A stretch of DNA of 36,731 nucleotides from an uncultured Mycoplasmatota bacterium (GCA_900551105.1 URUT01000009.1:1-36731), one strand, 5' to 3'; numbered from the stretch's first letter, positions 25,367 through 34,609 are shown. Numbers and translations are program-made. Notes: generated by a model not told the origin, from the letters alone.

Positions 25367-27379
25367 TTATTTTAATCTTCCTTTTGCTACTACCTCGTTA
25401 TCTTTACCAATCATATTAATATCACTCATGACGATATCAGTAATATTCATGTAATGACCATCACTGTAAGTAACATAGATTTTGCCGTTTTTAAAATCTA
25501 ACTTATCATTTGGTCCGTAGACAAAGTCGACATTTGCATGTTTCATTATTGCTTCATATAATTCTTTTGATTGTTCTTTAGTTAATCTTTGTAGTAAGTC
25601 TTCTTCTTTTCTGATAAAGATTCTTTTTAACACTTGACTAAATTTAGATTGTTTTTCATATTTGTCTTTAGCTTGTTCAAATTCTCTTTTAAATTTGTAA
25701 TAATCTTCGCTACTTTCAAACTCAAATAATTTTGGATTTTGTTGTTCATAATCATTTTTTCTTTTGTTATGTACAGCATAAGCAGCTGATGCTATTAGAG
25801 GTACTACTCCAAGCCCTAAATTCATATTTTTAACGCTCCATTCAAGAGTTTTCTTTCCAGCTTCAATGTTTTCATTTTTTAATGCTGGTAATTCGTTGTC
25901 AACTAATTTCTCTTCGGTTTTTAATTCTAAATTTTCAATAGTATATTTTTGATTATCTGATCCAATTACTGTTGTACCTTTTTTTAGAAGATTACCGTTA
26001 GCATCTACTATTTTAATGCTTACGCCATTTGACATAGTTAAATATTCACCAGTGAAATTATTTATCTTGCCTTCATCTACGCAGCCTTTTGATGCAACTT
26101 TTTTAATCATATCATCGGTTATAGTATCTGCATTAATAAACTCTGATACATCAATCCAACCAAGTCTTGATGAATCACCATCCATACCTAAATGAATTTT
26201 AATATCAACATCAGAAAAATTTAAGTTTCTATCTGCAAGAGTTTTATCTAATATATCTCTTAATTTTGTTGTGTTATCTAAGCCTTCTAAATCTTCTTTA
26301 AAATTTAAAATTTTACCATCTTTAACTATTGAAAATCCGGTAATGCGGTAGCCACCCGCAAATTTGTTTTCTTTAGAAAATTCGCCACCAATTGATTTGT
26401 TTCTACCAGTATCTAAACTATTTGTATTAAAAGTTTGTCCATCTATAACATTTAATTTTCCACCCATAGTTAAGTCTTCGGTAGTTCTTTGAATTGTTCC
26501 AGCTATTGGTTCGTAACCATAAATAGTTCCACCTATATTAAAATATAGATTATCTTCGGTTACTGCTTGCTGCTCTATTGCGCCTTTAATATCGTCAGTG
26601 ATTTTAATTGGTCCGACATTAGTTTTTTCTTTAAAGCCTGAAAGTAATAAAGTTAAAGCTGCTAGAATTGCTAACCATATAGAAGCACGATTACGATATT
26701 TTCTAGTGACGCGAACTACTTTTGGTTCTTCTACTTCTCTTGGTTCAGGTTTTGGTTCAGGAGTTGGCTCAGGCACTGGTTCCGGTTTAGGTACTGGTTT
26801 AGGAGTTGGTTTTGGTTCTGGTTTTTTTGTAGGAGTTGGAACTGCTACATAATTTTTAATTGCTGCATTAAATTCTTCTAAACTAACATATTCTCCAGTT
26901 TCTAATTTTAAACCACGATTTCCTAAGAATAATACTCCTTTATTTGCTGTGCGACCATCAGCGCTTTCAACTTTAATAGTTCGTGAGTCTTGATTCTCTA
27001 TTTTCTCACTTTTCTCGCCTAAAATTAATGCTCCTTGTGCACCTTTGACCATTTTAATAAATTCATCAATATTAAGTACTTTACCAGTTTTCTTGTGAAC
27101 TATCTTTGTCCCTGGTTCATATTTTTGCATTGCTACTTTCATTGCTTCAACTAGTTCTTTAGAACTTACAAAGCTGCCATCGCCTAATTTAAAGTTTTGC
27201 TTGTTATAACCCATCATAATAGTACTAGAAGCATAACCTACACCATTTTCATCATAAATAGTTGTACTTTTATCTACTCTTTCACTATTAGAATTAATAG
27301 ATTTGGTTTCTAGGTCAATTCTATTTTTAGGATCAAAATTAACTTTAAAAGCATCGTTTTTATTTGGCTCATTATCCAT
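25367..27379 (-). CDS. Large proline-rich two-TM protein with repeated N-terminal modules
   Basis: 670 residues, family not recognised. Two similar modules near the N-terminus share LGDGSFVSSKELVEAMK (about 71-88) and LETGEYVSLEEFNAAIK (about 157-173). A stretch of about 37 residues made of alternating Pro with Lys/Glu follows (about 182-218), a rigid spacer. A basic segment and a membrane helix (about 232-250) precede a region of about 280 residues, then a second helix near 530-550 and a charged C-terminal domain. With both helices crossing, the middle domain would be outside and both ends inside. Confidence 0.75.
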   Translation of the reverse strand: MDNEPNKNDAFKVNFDPKNRIDLETKSINSNSERVDKSTTIYDENGVGYASSTIMMGYNKQNFKLGDGSFVSSKELVEAMKVAMQKYEPGTKIVHKKTGKVLNIDEFIKMVKGAQGALILGEKSEKIENQDSRTIKVESADGRTANKGVLFLGNRGLKLETGEYVSLEEFNAAIKNYVAVPTPTKKPEPKPTPKPVPKPEPVPEPTPEPKPEPREVEEPKVVRVTRKYRNRASIWLAILAALTLLLSGFKEKTNVGPIKITDDIKGAIEQQAVTEDNLYFNIGGTIYGYEPIAGTIQRTTEDLTMGGKLNVIDGQTFNTNSLDTGRNKSIGGEFSKENKFAGGYRITGFSIVKDGKILNFKEDLEGLDNTTKLRDILDKTLADRNLNFSDVDIKIHLGMDGDSSRLGWIDVSEFINADTITDDMIKKVASKGCVDEGKINNFTGEYLTMSNGVSIKIVDANGNLLKKGTTVIGSDNQKYTIENLELKTEEKLVDNELPALKNENIEAGKKTLEWSVKNMNLGLGVVPLIASAAYAVHNKRKNDYEQQNPKLFEFESSEDYYKFKREFEQAKDKYEKQSKFSQVLKRIFIRKEEDLLQRLTKEQSKELYEAIMKHANVDFVYGPNDKLDFKNGKIYVTYSDGHYMNITDIVMSDINMIGKDNEVVAKGRLK

Positions 27380-27419
27380 ATTTACACCATCCTATCTTTC
27401 TATAATAAGAATAACAAAA

Positions 27420-27468
27420 AAATAGTACTACGTCAACTCCAGTGTAAACTATATGACTAGTACTATTT
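27420..27468 (-). terminator. Intrinsic terminator after the anion permease
   Basis: AAATAGTACTA (27420-27430) pairs perfectly with TAGTACTATTT (27458-27468), extended by GTCA/TGAC past one bulged base. Seven T residues follow on the minus strand. Overlaps the permease stop. Confidence 0.75.
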
Positions 27469-28572
27469 AAATATAATTGTATATGTTAAAAGAACAGATA
27501 AGAATATAATGTTAATTACTGTAAATAAAAGTATATACTTGTTAAAGCTAGAATTTTTTGTTTTTAGATATATCTTTAAAGTAATAAGACTTGCTAGAGA
27601 TGATATTAAAGTGCCAAGTGAACCAATATTAACTGCTGTAATTAATGCTTTATAATCAGTTGTAAAACTTGATAAGAGTACTGCTGTTGGGACATTACTG
27701 ATAAACTGACAGCTTAGCAAGCCAGTAATAAGAACACTTTTATTCATCATGTTGCCAAGAAATATCTTAACTGGTTCAATTCTTTTAATGTTACCCGAGA
27801 AAATAAAGAAAGCACTAAATGTTAGTAGTAAGTCCCAGTCCATTGTTTTTAAAGCTTTTGGATCAAATATTAGAACTCCTAAAGTTATAATAATCATACC
27901 TATTTTGATTGGGATTACTCTTAAGATAGTTAGTAGTGATAAGGCAAACATAGCTAAATAAATAACTACTATTTTGTTATCAATCTTATATTCTTTTTTG
28001 TTTTCTAATTTAATTGGTTCTTTTTTTACTACAAGCAGTGGAATAATTATTAAAAGTATTAATACGATTATAAATTGTGGTAGTAAGATTTTAATAAACT
28101 CTAAGGTTGGGATGTTGTAGTATGAATATAAGTATAAATTTTGAGGATTTCCATGGGGTGTAATCATGCCACTCATATTTGCGGCAATGTTTTGTAAGAT
28201 TAGAGTTAAAGGTAAATATTTTTCATTATTCGTCGTTGTTAGAATAATTACCGTTAGTGGTAATATAGTGATTAGTGACATATCATTTGCTAAAAAAAGA
28301 TCACAAATAAAGGTTGCTATAATTAGTGCTAATATTACACTTCTAGTATTTTTAAATAGAAAAATTATTTTTTTTGATAATACTTCAAAGAAATGAGATC
28401 TTTTTAAGCACTCGATAACTGCAATAAGGCAATATAAAGAACATAAAGTTTTCATATCAAAATAAGAAATATATTTTTTATCTATTGGTACTATAATCAT
28501 TGTTATAAATGTAATAGCTAAAATCACAGTAGTTATAGGATTATCTTTAATAAACTTTTTGATAGTCTTCAT
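27463..28572 (-). CDS. Citrate/anion permease (ArsB/NhaD/SLC13-like superfamily)
   Basis: About 369 residues with roughly ten membrane segments. The conserved block IAANMSGMITPHGNPQNLYL at about 130-150 matches the substrate-site loop of the ion-transporter superfamily; FICDLFLANDMSLI and FISNVPTAVLLS are also typical. Shorter than many citrate carriers. ATG at 28572 chosen over an in-frame TTG at 28578 (AGAGGT spacing). Substrate not readable. Confidence 0.82.
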   Translation of the reverse strand: MKTIKKFIKDNPITTVILAITFITMIIVPIDKKYISYFDMKTLCSLYCLIAVIECLKRSHFFEVLSKKIIFLFKNTRSVILALIIATFICDLFLANDMSLITILPLTVIILTTTNNEKYLPLTLILQNIAANMSGMITPHGNPQNLYLYSYYNIPTLEFIKILLPQFIIVLILLIIIPLLVVKKEPIKLENKKEYKIDNKIVVIYLAMFALSLLTILRVIPIKIGMIIITLGVLIFDPKALKTMDWDLLLTFSAFFIFSGNIKRIEPVKIFLGNMMNKSVLITGLLSCQFISNVPTAVLLSSFTTDYKALITAVNIGSLGTLISSLASLITLKIYLKTKNSSFNKYILLFTVINIIFLSVLLTYTIIFK

Positions 28573-28613
28573 AGGCAACCTCTTTATTCTTATTTAATTA
28601 TATCATGAACCAT

Positions 28614-28638
28614 AAAAAAAGTCTCATTATTATGAGCT
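28614..28638 (-). terminator. Intrinsic terminator at the left edge of the AbiE locus
   Basis: CTCAT/ATGAG stem followed on the minus strand by seven T residues. The sequence from 28614 to 28636 is almost identical to the terminator at 30250-30271 on the other side of the abiE genes. Confidence 0.65.
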
Positions 28639-28686
28639 CTTTTTCTCTTGATTTATTATTAACACTAAAGTATATTTTTTAACATA

Positions 28687-29522
28687 TTAAATTACTTCTT
28701 GTTTTATTTCTTCTATCATTATTACTACAGAATCCAGGATATCATCAAAATCTATATTTTTTGCATAGTCATACTTTTTTTGATAATTTTTCCATCTTAT
28801 TCGTATCAGCTTGCTATCTCGGATGAGCTTTATGGCTTCAAATGGATTACCATAATAATCTCTTTTAACAAATGTTTTTAATAAAGCCTCATTAAAATGT
28901 TCCTTATTAACATTCGCCCAATCTTTTGTGTATATTAAATAAACATCATAGAAATCTCTAATTCTACCATTTAATTCAACTCTACTAAGAATTGTTTCTA
29001 TTTTTTCTGCTAATACTGTTTAATATTATAAGCATACAAATCTATATATTTATTTTCTAATAAAGGAATATATTTATATCTTATTTCTTTTGGTGTAATT
29101 GGATCTCCTGTAGCTATATCTACATGAAATTTTTCTTTAACATTTTCAAGTTCAACTTGTATATCAACTCTAAATCCGCCATATTCAACTTCATCTCTTA
29201 TTAAAGTTATTCCTAAATATGATAATTCAGCATTATCATCTATTTTTATAGAAATTATTTCTTTTATCATTTTAACTATTGTTTTTTCATTAAAATTGGC
29301 ATTTCTAAAAGCAGTATCAATGTCCATCGTAGTTCTATTTTCTACCCCAAAAAGCGTACTTAGATAAAATCCACCTTTTAAAATAAAATTATCTTTATAT
29401 TTACTTTTAGCCAGTCTTTCAATAAATCTATCATACATATAAAGCCTAAGTAATGTATTAAAATCCACATTTTTTTCTTTAGAAATATTTCTTAGTTTAT
29501 CTTTTAATTGCATACTATTCAT
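28687..29522 (-). pseudogene. AbiEii-type nucleotidyltransferase toxin, frameshifted
   Basis: The first 170 codons show an AbiEii toxin: ILKGGFYLSTLFG and TTMDIDTAF are the nucleotidyltransferase motifs, and IPLLENKYIDLYAYN leads into the conserved region. The frame then ends at 29010. In the next frame the protein resumes directly with TVLAEKIETILSRVELNGR and FYDVYLIYTKDW and runs to 28687. Restoring one base (a G before AAACAG near 29020) would rejoin the two halves exactly as in relatives. Full length would be about 278 residues. The toxin is likely inactive unless the shift is programmed or a sequencing error. Confidence 0.82.
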
Positions 29523-30141
29523 AGAATATCTCCATATAATTCATTACTTCTTTTTTTATTCCCATTTTTTCAGCGTATTTTGATAATTTAACTAGATCTT
29601 TATCTTTTCTTTTAATGTACTCTCTAATGCTATATTTAATATGTTCAGAGTCCATTCTCTTTTTGGATCTAATAATATCACATATACATCTTTCAATATC
29701 ATACACTCTTACCTTGTTTCCCATTGGAGTATCCGTTTCGGTAAGCCCTAAATCATAAATATCTTCAGATACATAAAAAACATTATGATTTTTTAGATGT
29801 TTACTATTATAAGTTTTTCTTACTGTTATATCGTACTTATCATTTGGAGCTTTTATAGAAAGTCCATAAAAATAAAGGGCTGTCATGTGTGAAAAAATAA
29901 TATTTGGCATACTAAGGCAAAAAACGTAATAACTATCTTCTATTTTATTAGCATCAATATAAATTCCATTACCAACTTTTTCTATTATTCCATTTTTTCG
30001 CATAATATTAAGATACATTCTATGAATGCCATAATTATCTAGGTCTTTTGAAGTAACATATCCATTATTCAATTTCATAATTAATTTAATAATTTCAGTA
30101 TTACTTTCTTCTTTAAAATTTTTAATTGTCATAATATCCAT
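29515..30141 (-). CDS. AbiEi-type antitoxin / transcriptional repressor
   Basis: About 208 residues. N-terminal winged helix (IIKLIMKLNNGYVTSKDLDN) and a C-terminal AbiEi antitoxin domain (YDITVRKTYNSKHLKNHNVF, VRVYDIERCICDIIRSKKRM). In type IV AbiE systems this protein represses its own operon and counters the toxin. Start at 30141 is set by AGGAGG seven bases upstream; a longer frame from 30222 would run through the operator. Overlaps the toxin gene by 8 bases. Confidence 0.88.
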   Translation of the reverse strand: MDIMTIKNFKEESNTEIIKLIMKLNNGYVTSKDLDNYGIHRMYLNIMRKNGIIEKVGNGIYIDANKIEDSYYVFCLSMPNIIFSHMTALYFYGLSIKAPNDKYDITVRKTYNSKHLKNHNVFYVSEDIYDLGLTETDTPMGNKVRVYDIERCICDIIRSKKRMDSEHIKYSIREYIKRKDKDLVKLSKYAEKMGIKKEVMNYMEIFYE

Positions 30142-30151
30142 TATATTCCTC

Positions 30152-30199
30152 CTTGACAAACTTACTGATATTTTACTGTTTATCAGTAAGTTTGTCAAG
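30152..30199 (-). promoter_or_regulatory. abiE promoter embedded in a 19-bp inverted repeat
   Basis: Two perfect 19-bp arms (30152-30170 and 30181-30199) are separated by ten bases. On the minus strand TTGACA (within the distal arm), a 17-base spacer and TAAAAT form the promoter. Repressor binding to both arms would cover -35, -10 and the ribosome site, as described for AbiEi-controlled promoters with paired inverted repeats. Confidence 0.8.
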
Positions 30200-30249
30200 C
30201 GGTGAATAAACTTTGAAAACAATTTTAAGCATATAGATTACACCTAAAT

Positions 30250-30273
30250 AAAAAAGTCTCATTATTACGAGAC
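30250..30273 (-). terminator. Intrinsic terminator after the surface-protein operon
   Basis: AGTCTC/GAGACT six-bp stem with an eight-base loop, followed by a T-run on the minus strand. Ends the transcript of the arylsulfotransferase-like gene. Confidence 0.7.
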
Positions 30274-32147
30274 TATTTTACTTCTATAGTTTTACCAGTT
30301 TGTTTCACATGATCATTTTCTATAATAAAGATGTAATATTTTCCTTTTGGTAAGTCTATTACTGTTTTATTAACTTTTTCTTTGTTAGGTTCTTTGATAG
30401 TATATACAGCGCCTTCTTTATTATCATTTACTAAAACCATTTTTACTTCATCTAAAGACAAGAATATGACATTATTTTCAATAATATTTTGTTCGAAACC
30501 AAAATCATAACTTTCATCTAATTCAGCATCTTTTAATTTATTTAAAATAGTGCTTGTTAATTCTTCTTTTGGTGACGCAGTAAGTGTTGTATAGTTTTTA
30601 GGACTATCAAAATTAAAGCTATGTTTAGTATTAATATTTACTTTAGTTACTGAATAATTAGCACCAGCAATAGTTAAATCTAATACTTTATTATTATTAA
30701 CTAAACCAATTAATTTAGAACTTAAATTATCGTATTCATTAATGTCAATAGAACTATTATAATTAACATCATTAAGTTCACGACCAAATAAAATTAATTC
30801 TTCATTATTTAATACTTTATAATCACCTAGAGCATAACTAAAGTATTTCTTATTTTCGTTGTAACTAGATACTAATTCGATGTTTTTCCCATCTATTTTA
30901 TAAGTATTTGCTGATGAATAAGAACCTTTTAATTCATTTAGATTAGTTATATTTTTAATAGTACTATAACCATTATCTAAAACTTTTAAAATGCCTTTAT
31001 TAAGTGTTGCTTGATGCATTGAACTTGGATAAGTAAAGTTTCCAGTTGGTTTTAATAAATAAGTACTAAATGATGATGGTAAGTTTTCGGGGTTAGTAAA
31101 AATCCAATTGATTGTACCACTTGTATAATTTAAGTTTACAACCATTTCTCCACCCCAGTATGTTAGTAGTAAGCTGTCATCTTCTTCATTATAACTAATT
31201 CCAGAGTTATAGAAGTAATCTTCACGAGTAATATTACTAGTAAATGAATTATCTATTTTACTAAATAAATCAAATAAATCTATTTCTTTTACTACTTTAC
31301 CAGTTTTAGCATCTATTTCTTCTATAAGGTCAGAGATGGTAACACGGCCTTCTTTTCTACCTGTTACGATGATATTGCCATTTTGTTTAACGAAGAAATC
31401 ATTTAAGTAACCGTTTTCAATATTATATTCATTATAGATTCTACCTAAGTAGTCTATTTCTAGGAGTCTTGTAGGAAGAGTGGCAGTAGTATCAGCATCA
31501 GTACCTACAAGTAAATGATTGTTTTCTAATTTTACAATATTATGATAGTAGTTTTTAGTTTCGTACCATCTAATATCTCCGTAGCCATCAATACCTATTG
31601 AAGACATACTAAGTGGTGATGTTAATAAATATAAGTCACCATCTGATGTAACATTATTAGTATCTGCTGTTATTTTAGGTAAGTTTTTTTTATCATCAAT
31701 AGAAATAGTTAATTCACGAGTTGTACCACTACTTAATTTAACTATAACTTTATTATTATATCCATTATATAAACCAAATACTGGAATATAGTGATAATTT
31801 TCTTCACCATACTCTAGTACTAAGTCATTTTGTTTTTGGCCTTTTACAGTAACTGTAACTGATTCTTTTTTATCAGTATAGAAAAGTATAATAGCACTAA
31901 GTGGTGAACTTTCATATGGATCAATATATACTTTAGCTTTTTCTAAAGAATATTTATTGGATTCTAAATCTTTTTTTAGGTAGGCATCTACATCACTTTG
32001 TGAAGAAGCAATTAAAGAGCCACCAATATTCGTTTTACCCGTTAATATATTATCTTTAGGATGGTCGTAGAAATATTTAATTATTATTACACCAATAATT
32101 ACAATTATTAATAATCCTACTAATATATAATTCTTTTTATTCTTCAT
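30273..32147 (-). CDS. Membrane-anchored arylsulfotransferase (ASST)-like protein
   Basis: 624 residues. One N-terminal membrane helix (about 8-24), a beta-rich N-terminal domain (about 70-155), then a six-bladed propeller typical of ASST (SPLSMSSIGIDGYGDIRWY, LLEIDYLGRIYNEY, VNLNYTSGTINWIF, GILKVLDNG). His378 in SSMHQAT aligns with the sulfate-accepting histidine of known enzymes. Other expected active-site residues look replaced: Asn249 where HHD is usual, Tyr313 in DYFYNS where His is usual, and Trp331 where Arg is usual. So it may be a non-catalytic propeller or use other chemistry. It follows the prepilin-like gene by 10 bases. Confidence 0.75.
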   Translation of the reverse strand: MKNKKNYILVGLLIIVIIGVIIIKYFYDHPKDNILTGKTNIGGSLIASSQSDVDAYLKKDLESNKYSLEKAKVYIDPYESSPLSAIILFYTDKKESVTVTVKGQKQNDLVLEYGEENYHYIPVFGLYNGYNNKVIVKLSSGTTRELTISIDDKKNLPKITADTNNVTSDGDLYLLTSPLSMSSIGIDGYGDIRWYETKNYYHNIVKLENNHLLVGTDADTTATLPTRLLEIDYLGRIYNEYNIENGYLNDFFVKQNGNIIVTGRKEGRVTISDLIEEIDAKTGKVVKEIDLFDLFSKIDNSFTSNITREDYFYNSGISYNEEDDSLLLTYWGGEMVVNLNYTSGTINWIFTNPENLPSSFSTYLLKPTGNFTYPSSMHQATLNKGILKVLDNGYSTIKNITNLNELKGSYSSANTYKIDGKNIELVSSYNENKKYFSYALGDYKVLNNEELILFGRELNDVNYNSSIDINEYDNLSSKLIGLVNNNKVLDLTIAGANYSVTKVNINTKHSFNFDSPKNYTTLTASPKEELTSTILNKLKDAELDESYDFGFEQNIIENNVIFLSLDEVKMVLVNDNKEGAVYTIKEPNKEKVNKTVIDLPKGKYYIFIIENDHVKQTGKTIEVK

Positions 32148-32157
32148 CTTATCCTCC

Positions 32158-33978
32158 TTATTTTACTACAAATGGATTAGTTAGAGTTCCATTTCCTTTT
32201 ATAATTACGGCATTTTTTAGTGATAAAGTTGGTCTTACAAAGTTTGTTGCTACTGTAAGAGTTTGTGCACTTATACCAGAGTCACCACCATATGATTTTA
32301 TAGAACCATCTACGTTAACACTGTAAGTTTTAGCATTTACATAGTTGTTTGTTGCTGCTGCATAAGGTGTACCATGGTTAAAGTTACTAGTTGTCATACT
32401 ATAGCCGATTGCTTCAATTAACCAGAATGATTTACCTTGGTTAGAATTATTTGTTAAATAGGTACGAACGCAAGAATTATTAGAACATTTTGCTATGTAG
32501 TTATAATCAGTTTGAGTAAGTAATCCATATCTACTAGCAAATCTTTGATAAATACCAGTATTTTTATTAAATACTTGATTTTCAATATATGGTAAATCTT
32601 TACCAGTAACGCTATAATAAAATTTGTCTAGAACTGTATCCATTTTTGGATAATAGTTTGATTGATTAGTAGGATTTGTAAATGTTTTAGAACTACTCAT
32701 TACTTGAGCTCCGCCTAGACCTGTATAGAAATATCTTCCACCGTTACAGCATCCTGCAGATTTACATTTACCAATTAAGCCATAAGCTGTTTTACCATTT
32801 GGATCATTATCCACTCCAGTTGTTTGCATAGTAGTATTGTTTACCAAGAACGGACTATTACTAATTATTTTTACACTAGAGTTAATACGATGATATAGTC
32901 TAAATAAAGTATTACTACCATCAAATCTAACATAGTTATCTTCTGCTTCGCCAATAACATAGCACTCATCTGGATTATTAGTGACTTTAACACAGCTATC
33001 TGGAATAAAGTCTATTAATTTGTCTGATACAATATAAGTTAGTTCAAACGGACTTGGAATAGAACCATCTGAATTAGTATTAGCATAAGTTATAATTGAT
33101 TTTTTAGTACCGATAGTACTAGTATCAAAATTACTGATATTAAATCCTTCATCAGCTAATTTTGCAATGGTTGTTTCTTTGGTTTCTTTAGTACCATTAC
33201 GATATGTAATAGTTAGTGTAATATTAGTTTCTTCTTTTGAAGCATCTAAGAATAATTTATTATGGTTTTCATTTATAATTGCTGTAAAGCTTTCAATATC
33301 TTTATCGTTAGATGATACATGAACATTTCTTGTTTTGCTTACAGTACTGCCATTGTAGGTATATTCATATTTAATTTCGTAGTTACCAGCTTTAGTAGCA
33401 TTTACATTACATTCTTTTTTAACTATGGTATCATTTTTTACTAATGTATAAGTTTCATTAGCTTTACTAGCGTTTACTAAAACTAATCTACTAGCATTTT
33501 TATCACTACTATTTAATCCCATAAATACATTATTATCATTATCACACCAATTAGTATTATTTGCATCATGCTTTAAATAAATATCATCAGCGATTAGATA
33601 TGTATTATCTTTTTCTTCTGGACTAATAGTAAACTCAACTGCTCCAGTGGAGCCATTTAAAGTGATACGTACTTTTTCATCATCAGAATATTTTTCATTG
33701 GTATTAGGATCAATAATGTCATCATTTAATAATCCATTATTTTTTAAATCTTTAATAGTAATATCTACGAAGTTATATCCTTCATATAATTTTTCTATTT
33801 CTTCTTTGTTTGCTGAAACATATGCATCAGCTGCGGAAATTATTTGTTTTACTGTATCTTTATTATTTTCTTTATCATTTAGTTTTCTTACCATACTAAC
33901 TGTAAAGATACCACCTATAGTAACTAATAAAACAATAACTGCAATAATTTCTACTAATGTAAACCCTTTCTTATTCAT
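32158..33978 (-). CDS. Type IV prepilin-like protein with Ig-like and lectin-like C-terminal domains
   Basis: 606 residues. It begins MNKKGFTLVEII, a class III signal cleaved between Gly and Phe by a prepilin peptidase, with a hydrophobic helix of about 20 residues. The middle has beta-sandwich, Ig-like regions (about 185-310). The C-terminus (about 330-606) ends NFVRPTLSLKNAVIIKGN, then TNPFVVK, which is related to the end of the 34892-36586 protein. Very large for a pilin: more like a tip adhesin. GGAGGA precedes the ATG, which lies inside the upstream gene. No pilus assembly genes are in the window. Confidence 0.82.
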   Translation of the reverse strand: MNKKGFTLVEIIAVIVLLVTIGGIFTVSMVRKLNDKENNKDTVKQIISAADAYVSANKEEIEKLYEGYNFVDITIKDLKNNGLLNDDIIDPNTNEKYSDDEKVRITLNGSTGAVEFTISPEEKDNTYLIADDIYLKHDANNTNWCDNDNNVFMGLNSSDKNASRLVLVNASKANETYTLVKNDTIVKKECNVNATKAGNYEIKYEYTYNGSTVSKTRNVHVSSNDKDIESFTAIINENHNKLFLDASKEETNITLTITYRNGTKETKETTIAKLADEGFNISNFDTSTIGTKKSIITYANTNSDGSIPSPFELTYIVSDKLIDFIPDSCVKVTNNPDECYVIGEAEDNYVRFDGSNTLFRLYHRINSSVKIISNSPFLVNNTTMQTTGVDNDPNGKTAYGLIGKCKSAGCCNGGRYFYTGLGGAQVMSSSKTFTNPTNQSNYYPKMDTVLDKFYYSVTGKDLPYIENQVFNKNTGIYQRFASRYGLLTQTDYNYIAKCSNNSCVRTYLTNNSNQGKSFWLIEAIGYSMTTSNFNHGTPYAAATNNYVNAKTYSVNVDGSIKSYGGDSGISAQTLTVATNFVRPTLSLKNAVIIKGNGTLTNPFVVK

Positions 33979-34603
33979 TTTCTTCCTCCTTTATTTCTAA
34001 AATATTATTATTAGTATCTTTTGTTTGTTCTTCATAGAAACCTAGCATAGATACTTTATAATCATCTTTTAATTTCTTAAAACTAATATCAATAGTAATA
34101 TCATCTATATCGAGAGTAAAGTTATCTAAGTATTTATCATTAATTGTCAAGTGTGCAACAGCATTATTATTTGTTTCATAATTTATAAATAATGTTTTAA
34201 GTAACCGATTAATAGTGTCTTTATCGATGCTAGATGAATACTCAATGGTGTTACCTAACTTATTAGTCTCCTTATTTAATGTTAAGTCACTAATTATTTG
34301 ATTAATATTTTCATAGTTATCTATATTATATTTGTAGTATGTACTATTAGCTTGATAGTAAAGTGTATTATTAGTTAAATAGATATTATCATAATCTTTA
34401 GTAGATATAAGATACTTATTTCCATCATAATCATAATTATAACTATAATTTTGATTATGATAACTAATATTTACTTTAGATGAATATTTATTATATAATT
34501 GATACTTTTTACTACTAGTAATATAAAACTTACTTAGAAGAATAATAACGATTATCAATATAAGTATTAAACCTACAACAATGATTTTTTTTGTCTTAGA
34601 CAT
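33971..34603 (-). CDS. Anchored extracytoplasmic protein, unknown function
   Basis: About 210 residues. One membrane helix (about 6-25), then a Tyr/Asn-rich extracytoplasmic region (KVNISYHNQNYSYNYDYDGN) of LolA/lipoprotein-like beta appearance. I assign no family. ATG at 34603 is favoured (GGGAGG five bases upstream) over GTG at 34609. Overlaps the prepilin-like gene by 8 bases, so it leads the 34603-30273 operon. Confidence 0.7.
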   Translation of the reverse strand: MSKTKKIIVVGLILILIIVIILLSKFYITSSKKYQLYNKYSSKVNISYHNQNYSYNYDYDGNKYLISTKDYDNIYLTNNTLYYQANSTYYKYNIDNYENINQIISDLTLNKETNKLGNTIEYSSSIDKDTINRLLKTLFINYETNNNAVAHLTINDKYLDNFTLDIDDITIDISFKKLKDDYKVSMLGFYEEQTKDTNNNILEIKEEENE

Positions 34604-34609
34604 ATACAC

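Noticed and set aside
26700..26840. Short tandem repeats as a possible CRISPR or minisatellite
   Set aside because: They are codons for the Pro/Lys/Glu rod; no constant repeat with unique spacers exists here or elsewhere in the window.
26598..26852. Plus-strand frame rich in Gly-Ser-Gly
   Set aside because: Antisense shadow of the proline-rich rod of the 25367-27379 gene.
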